Assembly: GCF_004359215.1 (NCBI RefSeq)
Contig: NC_090618.1
Location: 1,348,455-1,374,546, forward strand
Direction: 5' to 3'
Origin: Bremia lactucae
Taxonomy: Eukaryota; Oomycota; Peronosporomycetes; Peronosporales; Peronosporaceae
DNA length: 26,092 nucleotides
Below are positions 19,936 to 26,092 of this stretch, piece after piece; position 1 is the first letter of the stretch; each line of letters starts with the position of its first letter. The notes beneath the pieces were generated by a model. That model searched no databases and was not told the origin of the DNA. It worked only from the letters and a program-made list of their open reading frames with translations. The position numbers and the translations under genes were made by a program.

Positions 19936-22900
19936 TTAGTCAACGTTTCGATGAACTGCATCGTCGCGATTCAACAGAGCTCCTTCTCCTGCTGCTGAAG
20001 AGCCCCACACAAACGCATGACCTTCCGTCGTAGAAACAACGGAAGTGTACGCATCACACGTCACACGCAACATTTCTTTTGTAGGTATCGACATCTGTTG
20101 TACGACCAAATCCTGTACTGTCAGGACGTCAGATCCCAATTGTCCAATAGCCGCATCTCCCCATCCGTACAATAACCCGTTACTTGTAGCCACCAACGTA
20201 GAGTACCCTTCACAAGGACTTAAAGTCACGACAATGGCTACATGTCCAATTTTGCCATTCCAAGGACCCTTTACAAGCGTCGGCTGTCGACACTTTTCTC
20301 GATTCTTATACTCCAAGGCTTTAAAAATCCCAACGCCCCACGTATAAACGTCTTCATTGACACTTAACGCACACGAATAATATTCTTCTGCATCCACTGC
20401 GACAATTTTGTACACTTGAAAGCCTTGAACCAGCACAAATGTATCTTCATTCGTCTCAAAACCAGTGCCTAAACGTCTTTCGCTGACTGCATAAACTCGT
20501 CCTTGCATTGTCAATGCCATTGTATCTTTCCGTCCACAAGCCACTGCAGTAATCTCCAATCCATTCACTCGAGTTAACAAGAAATACCTTGTTGTCTCGC
20601 TTACTTTAGAGCGTTTAAATGTTGTCGATGCAAAGCCATACAAACTACTTCTTTGCGTCACGAGTAGGGTATGTTCTTGACCACATGCGACACTTTGCAC
20701 GCTTTCGTGGGTCTTTAAAGCCAAGAGTTTCGTAAAGAATGCAACGAACTGAGGAGTAAGACAATCGTCTTCATTACCATGGTCTAAACGACCCAATTTG
20801 CCACGTCCAAAAGTATATAAGCCTCGATTTTCCGTGACAAGAGCGGTGTAATCATAGCCACACGCGATTTGAACCACTTGACAGTGTAGGAATGGGAACG
20901 AGAGCATGTGTAGAGACTGTAGTGTATTCGGAGAGACATTGGTGCGGACGTGAGGGTCTTGATGGTAAGGTAAGTCTTTCAATTGGCTCCATATTAGCGT
21001 GAGTCCAAGTGTATGGTCTTGATAAGTACTTGGTTGTTTTAAGTTTAGAGTGTTGCCATGAATTCGTTGACAGTACACGTAGACACTGGACCTGATAGAT
21101 CTCCATAATTCGCGACATTCCTCGCGTTGAAATTGTCGTGCGGACATGACAATCGCGTTTAATTGCTCGGTGTTCTTTTTCCAGTAGAAGAGGGACGATA
21201 TAGGATGAGATGACATCGTTTGCATGACTTGAAATGCATGTGCGGGTCGATAAACAACGAATCGTAGCCATTCTTGAAACTCGTTGGAATCTTTAATAGC
21301 TTTGAAAAGGTTATCGTAGGTACTGACAAAGTCGAGACAGTCGACAGCGAGCTTGTAAGTTATTGGAAGGAACGCTTGACTTGAAGCCATGTGATTGATT
21401 GCTGCGTTGCAATGGGAGTGGATACGCGTGGACAAGTTGGTAGTTTGTATTGGGTTGCTTGATAGCGCTGTAGTGGCACCGAACGCGAGATTTAGTTGAG
21501 GTTGTACAATAGTATGGTCCTGCCACGAACGTATAGCGTTTTCTAATTTTGTGACGTGAGGAGATGTTAATCGTTGTTGAAAACGATGTGACAGAGCTTG
21601 ATAATACTCCATCCAGGAAGGTTGGTGCGTTTCACGTACTAGCGTATCGTTAGAAATCATAGCGGACTTGAGTTTGTCATATTGGATACGGAAAAACTGC
21701 AATTGACTCGCTAGGATGTCGGAATGACGCTGAATAGCGAGCTTGGGGTCGTGTGTTTCATTTAAGAATATAAGGTCCACTTCTTGTTGCAAGATTGGTG
21801 CGGAATCGAAGCGATGTTGGTGAATTTTTGACACTTGTGATCGTTGTAAACGCGCTTGAAAGATGGAAAGAAGACGATGAAACAGGACCGATGGGTTTCT
21901 TTGTAACACTTGTCGGTATTGATCAAGACACGTGTCGATGGACTGCAGTACGTCGTTCTCAAGCTTCACGTTTAAAGCAAACGAAGAGGCAAATGTTCCA
22001 AGGGAATAGAACACTGGACCATCGACGTTCCAGAATTGGTCTCCAGTACATGCTTGCATGTTGCAAGATTGGAAAGAAGGCTTTTGATGAAAAAGCCCAT
22101 GCATGATTGCGTTCAGGAATTGAATGAGTCGAGTTTTCCGCGCTTTCCCGCTAGTAGCGGTCTTTCGAGTGTCTTGAAGCATTTGGTATTGTAACAAATG
22201 CTTTGCAATACGTGCAATGATTTCACTAGCAACCAGGATTTGAACGCCTCGTTGATTCAAGGGGTTTAGAAATTGAAAGATTATTGGAAGGAATCGGAGA
22301 TTGACTCCAGTTTGTTTCAGGATTTGACGTAGATGAAGCGCATCGATCACGTACGTGCCAGGAGCTTTCTCTTGTGTAGTTCGCGTTTGTGTGCAAGAGC
22401 TTAGCGTTGAGCTACGGTGTGGTCGGGAGAGAGGATTTGGATTATCGTGTTGGTTGTGCTGAATCAAGACTGAGGGCGATGTGAATACATCTCGCGGACG
22501 TGGCATTGACGTCATGGTTTTTGACCGTATAAAAGGCGTCCGAGACACGTTTGGCGACTGGTTTTTAGAGTTGATTGCACTCGGTCGTGTTGAGTTCGTC
22601 GCTTGGAGTGGCGTGTCGCCAAGTGTGAGAAGCTGGGCCGTCACGTCTTGAATGTGTTGAATAAAGAGTCGCTTAATGCCGTCTTCATACTCGCGTGCGA
22701 CGTGCTCACTGGTATCAAGAAGTCGCGTGTCACCACTTTTGTTTCGAAGAAACGATAGGCTGGAAGCTGCAACGGCAAAGAGTGCGGTGTTTTGCTTTAA
22801 TTCTTGTAGTTTTTGAACTAGTGGATGAAGGTCGACTTTGTATTGAGTGACAAAAGGTTCGGGTAAATCAAATCGTAGCTTGTTCTGATCTGGATAAACC

Positions 22901-24716
22901 GCGATGACAAGGTCTCCCGTTAACGGAGAAGTTAAATCTTTTAATAAAAATGCTGTCGCAGCCTTGTTCTTGGCAGAACCTTTTGCGCTTTGATAAGATT
23001 GAAAATCGAGATATGGAATCCATTCAAACGCTTTGGTTTGAACAATTTCGTGGACGTCATGCGCCGACATGACTTGGAGTCGACGATTGGAATGATTTTC
23101 GTGAATCTCCGCACGAATCAAAACGCCATGGATCCTCGAGGAACGAAACGAGTTCAAAAATATATTTTCGTATCGAGAACGAATCGTTTTCAACGTCGAA
23201 ACATTGGAATCAAGACCTCGTCGCACGATTAAATCTGGAAGTTCTTGATATGGAAAGTGACGAAGCATCTGAGCGTCTTCAAGAGCGATTCGTAAACTTG
23301 TTAGATCTCGAGCTTCGACACTCGATAATAGGAATTGATCGTGACGCAGCGGTGCGGCTCTTGCCACGACCCTGATGTTTTGAATTGAAAAGGCGGATAG
23401 AATCGAAAATGTCGGGAGGTTGGAAAGAATAGCTTGAAACGACGGCTCGTAGAGACGTGCATTCGACGCGTATTGAGAGAGAAAGAGCTCTAGAAGGGAC
23501 CGAAATTGGGCAAAACGTGTCATTTCTTTGCCTAATCGTTTGTGACCTTGCCACGATTTGACTGCAATTTCGAAATGAATGCCTGCAAGTGTGAATTCCG
23601 CCACATCCTGTTGTCCTGGCTTCGTTACGTTTGATCGGACGTTTTGAGCAACTTGACGTGATTCTTTCGTCATTAGAAACTCCTGAATCACTTTATCGAA
23701 TGACTGGATCGAATCAAGGCCATAGTTATTGTGCTGTTGAAAAAATGAAAGAAAAACTTCCGCGAGAAGTTCACTGAAGAGCGTGAATTGTAGCCAAATC
23801 TATGCTTAAGCACAATTAATCGTTGCATAATAGTAAACGAGAGAGGACACAAGAATACCGTATGAAGCCGCTGCAATCGTCGCTGTCGTAAGACTATGGC
23901 GTCTTGGTCGTTCTGGAGGGACCTGTCACGGTAAATCATTATAAACACACGGAAGGTTAGGCAAAAACACACGATTTTTTTTTAAAAAAAAGTTGCAGTG
24001 GCTTACTGTAGACAGAAATGCCAGTCGCTGAACCAGTCTCTTTCTGTCATCTTGAATACTAGTTCACGCCGATCCTGCACGTTAACTAATAGCATTTGAT
24101 TCAAATCGGCCATCCACGCTCGTCGACCTGCACTGTTTTCATCTGTGCAATATTTGTCAAGTGGCAACAAAGTGGTCGTTTTCCAAATGTTTCTACAAAA
24201 TCTCACCAGCAACATCCATGATGCTATTTAGCCACATTTGCGCCTCTCGCATTGTTAAAAACCCAAGCGCGATGTGTACGGATCCACATTGCAGCTTAAA
24301 GGAAAAGTATTTGCCTCTATGGGCGATTGTCGTCGTAAATGTGGACTTTCCAGAAGACGAGGACTTCCTTAGAATTGAAATTTGACGTAATGAATCGAAA
24401 AGGTTGCTACCTTGACTAGATCTATCGTCTTGGTCTTGTTGCTGGTTTAATGAAAAGCTTTATTGGTTTGCTTTTGCAGGATATACGGTTAAATGTTGAA
24501 AGAGGAACCTACGCATTGGCTTTTTTCTTATAACATAGAAACCCTTCAGCTGTAACGACGGCTGCTCTTTACTCGAAAGAAGAGCGTCGAGTGTGAGATT
24601 CAAGTTGCATTATTGCAATGCTGTGACTTAATTTACCGATTGTGCCAGATGCGTAAGATGCCAGCGTTTCGTTTCCAGATGGTGCCGCTTAGTCGTGGAG
24701 GTGCCATAATTGTCAT
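19936..24716 (-). CDS. Large PH domain - CLU-like - RCC1 repeat protein (six exons)
   Basis: Modelled CDS of 1477 aa: exons 24637-24716, 24513-24566, 24207-24457, 24007-24127, 23859-23922 and 19936-23799; introns 70, 55, 79, 84 and 59 nt. Every intron has GT and AG ends, phases 2, 2, 1, 2, 0 agree, and reading through each meets a stop. Exons 1-3 rebuild a PH domain (residues about 9-128): SGTIWKRN, the strand pair AAVVTAEGFLCYKKK, KYFSFKLQ and the final helix with Trp120 in EAQMWLNSIM. PH domains bind phosphoinositides or proteins. The middle is helical; 586-671 is Ser/Pro-rich and probably disordered; 672-736 (ILKQTGVNLRFLP, EIIARIAKHLL) resembles the CLU/TIF31 core. Residues about 1164-1466 carry six RCC1-type blades (VACG..H..., LYTFGRGKLGRL, LYGWGDAAIGQLG), usually a protein or GTPase-binding propeller. 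The combined function, perhaps membrane-linked signalling or trafficking, is inference. An in-frame TGA upstream supports the start; ATG at 24705-24707 is an alternative. Confidence 0.85.
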
Positions 24717-25149
24717 GAACTTGTGACTTCAAGTTGCTGTCCTTTTTTAGTGCTATACAGTATCAGCCAATCCCCAACGAATTCTGTCTTTTGACATTTC
24801 AACGTTCACATTTTAAAAATGGACCGCCAAAGTCTCAAATCTTTTGTCAATATTTTACAAAAACCTCTTGAAAAGCAACATCGGTTGCAAATTGGTCAAT
24901 GCGATATATTTACCTTTATAGACCATAATATTAAAAAGAGAGCAGCGTAAGCAATGTAAAACAATTCTTAGACAAATTTCGTGAAAATAAAAATGCGCAT
25001 GGATTTATAATACGAAATTTCGAAGCCAGAATGTGGAATGCGGGAAAGAAGGTTTGGAAAAGAGTATTTAAAGCAACGGAGACTTGAAAAATATCGCAAA
25101 CCATTAATGAACACTTCAAAACAAAACTTCTATATCGCTCAAGCGGTTA
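24717..25149. other. Upstream region of the PH/RCC1 gene
   Basis: No gene on either strand beyond a 62-residue low-complexity frame. On the minus strand CCATTTTT (24815-24822) about 100 nt before the start codon could be an FPR-like core promoter element, and GATTGG (an inverted CCAAT, about 24767-24772) lies between it and the ATG. Both are short and weakly supported. The rest is AT-rich. Confidence 0.3.
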
Positions 25150-25204
25150 CTTCATCAGTGATGGCGAATAGCGCCATGTAGCGCCATTGCCATCACTGAT
25201 GAAG
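25150..25204. repeat. Strong hairpin: near-perfect inverted repeat
   Basis: The left arm CTTCATCAGTGATGGC (25150-25165) is the exact reverse complement of the right arm (25189-25204), 16 bp without mismatch. The stem continues inward with one bulged base and one mismatch (AATAGCG against CGCCATT) to an 8-nt loop near CCATGTAG. The centre also holds a direct repeat TAGCGCCAT at 25169-25177 and 25179-25187, and AAGCGG occurs on both sides at 25141-25146 and 25202-25207. No T-run follows, so not a terminator; a transposon end, small foldback element or joined LTR ends are possible. Confidence 0.8.
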
Positions 25205-25548
25205 CGGAGCTATTTAGCTACTTAGATCAGTGGAAGACTTATAGACTCAAAGAACGACTTAATTCTTCGTAATTGAAAAGACGATTTCTAGAGCTATACA
25301 AGCTCACAGAGTAAGTCAGCCCTGGTTTTAAAGGACAGAATCCCACGGCAACCAGTACCCAAGAGTAAGTTCCTTTGAAAAGGCTCCTAACCTTCGTGAT
25401 CATCGCGCAAGGCTTAGAAATGCACGTAACGCTCTAGATCATAGGTGAATTGACCTTTTTGTAGTTTTGTTATAACATATTGAAACGGGGTGTATCGTTT
25501 CATGAATTTATCACTTAAAGGTTGTTAATTAATATATTATCAAAAACG
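25205..25548. other. Spacer between hairpin and gag fragment, possibly LTR-derived
   Basis: No coding frame. Given the truncated minus-strand gag just to the right, this could be what remains of its 3' LTR after an internal deletion, but there is no second LTR in the window to compare. The join to gag is at an AT-rich stretch around 25515-25548 (TTAATTAATATATTATC). Confidence 0.3.
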
Positions 25549-26092
25549 CATATTGTTCGAAAAGCGGGGCTTCTCGCTTTCGACATAATAGAGGTTCATA
25601 GGTTCTGGACCTCCAAGATCGTGTCGTCTTGGAGGACAATACGATGACGAACTAGCTTGGGCCTGTCTCAAGCTAAAGTCCTCCTGCTCCGCAACGGATA
25701 TTTGCTTCATCAAGCGTATCCAGTTCCAAGCGGAACAGGTGGGTCTTTACGGGACTATCCATAAGACCTTGCATGAACACCGTAATCAACTTGAGATCAA
25801 GAACTGGTTGTTCGTGATACAACTTGCTAAGAGTCGTATATGCTGGGCATAAGCGTGAACAACAAGCTTGTCTTGCTTAGGTTTCAGAAGCTCTGATAGA
25901 GCTCTGAACTCAGCCCTAGGCGATTCAAACGTCTGTTTGAGCCGGACTTTAAAAGCATCTAGCGACCGAAAGACATATGAATCGCTCAACTTAAGGCCAA
26001 GTGCCCAAGTTTTGGCACGACCTGCCAAATTTGATTGAGCAAATGCGACTTGCATTTGCTCGTCGACGATGTGACGAGCCCTTATGGCATCG
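25549..26092 (-). pseudogene. Ty3/gypsy-type gag fragment, frameshifted, open at the right edge
   Basis: Read on the minus strand from the window edge, three frames join into one gag polypeptide. The first (26092 to about 25800) has the retrotransposon gag core: QVAFAQSNLAGRAKTWALGL, then FKVRLKQTFESP and EFRALSELLKPKQ and HAYAQHIRLLASCI. A frame change leads to LITVFMQGLMDSPVKTHLFR (about 25795-25730), and a second, at what looks like one extra A in GCAAATATCC near 25700, to ISVAEQEDFSLRQAQASSSS and PMNLYYVESEKPRF, ending about 25549. The CCHC knuckle expected next is missing, so the fragment is cut off. Gag forms the virus-like particle in active elements; this copy is dead. The N-terminal part lies outside the window. 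Confidence 0.8.

Noticed and set aside
23688..23972. 94-residue minus-strand frame as a separate gene
   Set aside because: Part of it is exon 5 of the PH/RCC1 gene; the rest runs through intron 5 and out of frame into exon 6.
24003..24215. 70-residue minus-strand frame as a separate small gene
   Set aside because: Its second half is exon 4 of the PH/RCC1 gene and its first half is intron 3; splice-site phase agreement favours the joined model.

Overview
The window looks like a piece of an oomycete (Peronosporales-type) nuclear genome. Three things point there. Host genes carry very short introns (55-84 nt). The repeats are degenerate L1/Tx1-like non-LTR elements and a Ty3/gypsy gag fragment of a kind common in these genomes. 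The host genes combine domains in a way seen in stramenopiles (membrane-anchored GH16; PH plus RCC1). No bacterial features, operons, CRISPR arrays or rRNA were seen.

Layout. Positions 1-6556 hold LINE-A, a nearly full-length non-LTR retrotransposon on the plus strand that runs off the left edge. In order it has an OTU-like cysteine-protease-type domain, an unrecognised spacer domain, an APE-type endonuclease, a reverse transcriptase and a C-terminal region with a degenerate zinc-finger motif. It is broken by a few stops and about eight frameshifts. Its 3' tail of short G/T-rich repeats runs directly into the 3' half of a tRNA gene (6557-6593, Lys-like, with a T-run after it). Positions about 6860-12707 hold LINE-B, a far more decayed relative. 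It has an ORF1-type CCHC knuckle, the N-terminal part of the same OTU-like domain, endonuclease, RT, an internally inverted segment and an RNase H C-terminal motif. Positions 12780-13400 carry a probable remnant of a Mutator-like (MULE/FAR1-type) transposase N-terminus. Positions 13400-16907 are mostly non-coding, with one orphan exon-like reading frame on the minus strand (15226-15551).

Two apparently intact host genes follow, both on the minus strand. The first (16908-18458, three exons, 474 aa) encodes a type II membrane-anchored GH16-family protein with the ELDLFE catalytic motif, probably acting on beta-glucan of the cell wall or storage glucan. The second (19936-24716, six exons in my model, 1477 aa) encodes a large multidomain protein: an N-terminal PH domain split over three small exons, a long helical middle with a CLU-like stretch, and a C-terminal RCC1 propeller. 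The small 5' exons are invisible to simple ORF calling; I reconstructed them from splice sites, phase agreement and the PH fold.

The right end has a 55-nt perfect-stem-type hairpin (25150-25204), an LTR-like or unassigned spacer and a frameshifted Ty3/gypsy gag fragment (25549-26092, minus strand) that runs off the right edge. The two host genes have no evident functional link; they are simply neighbours in the same orientation between repeat blocks.
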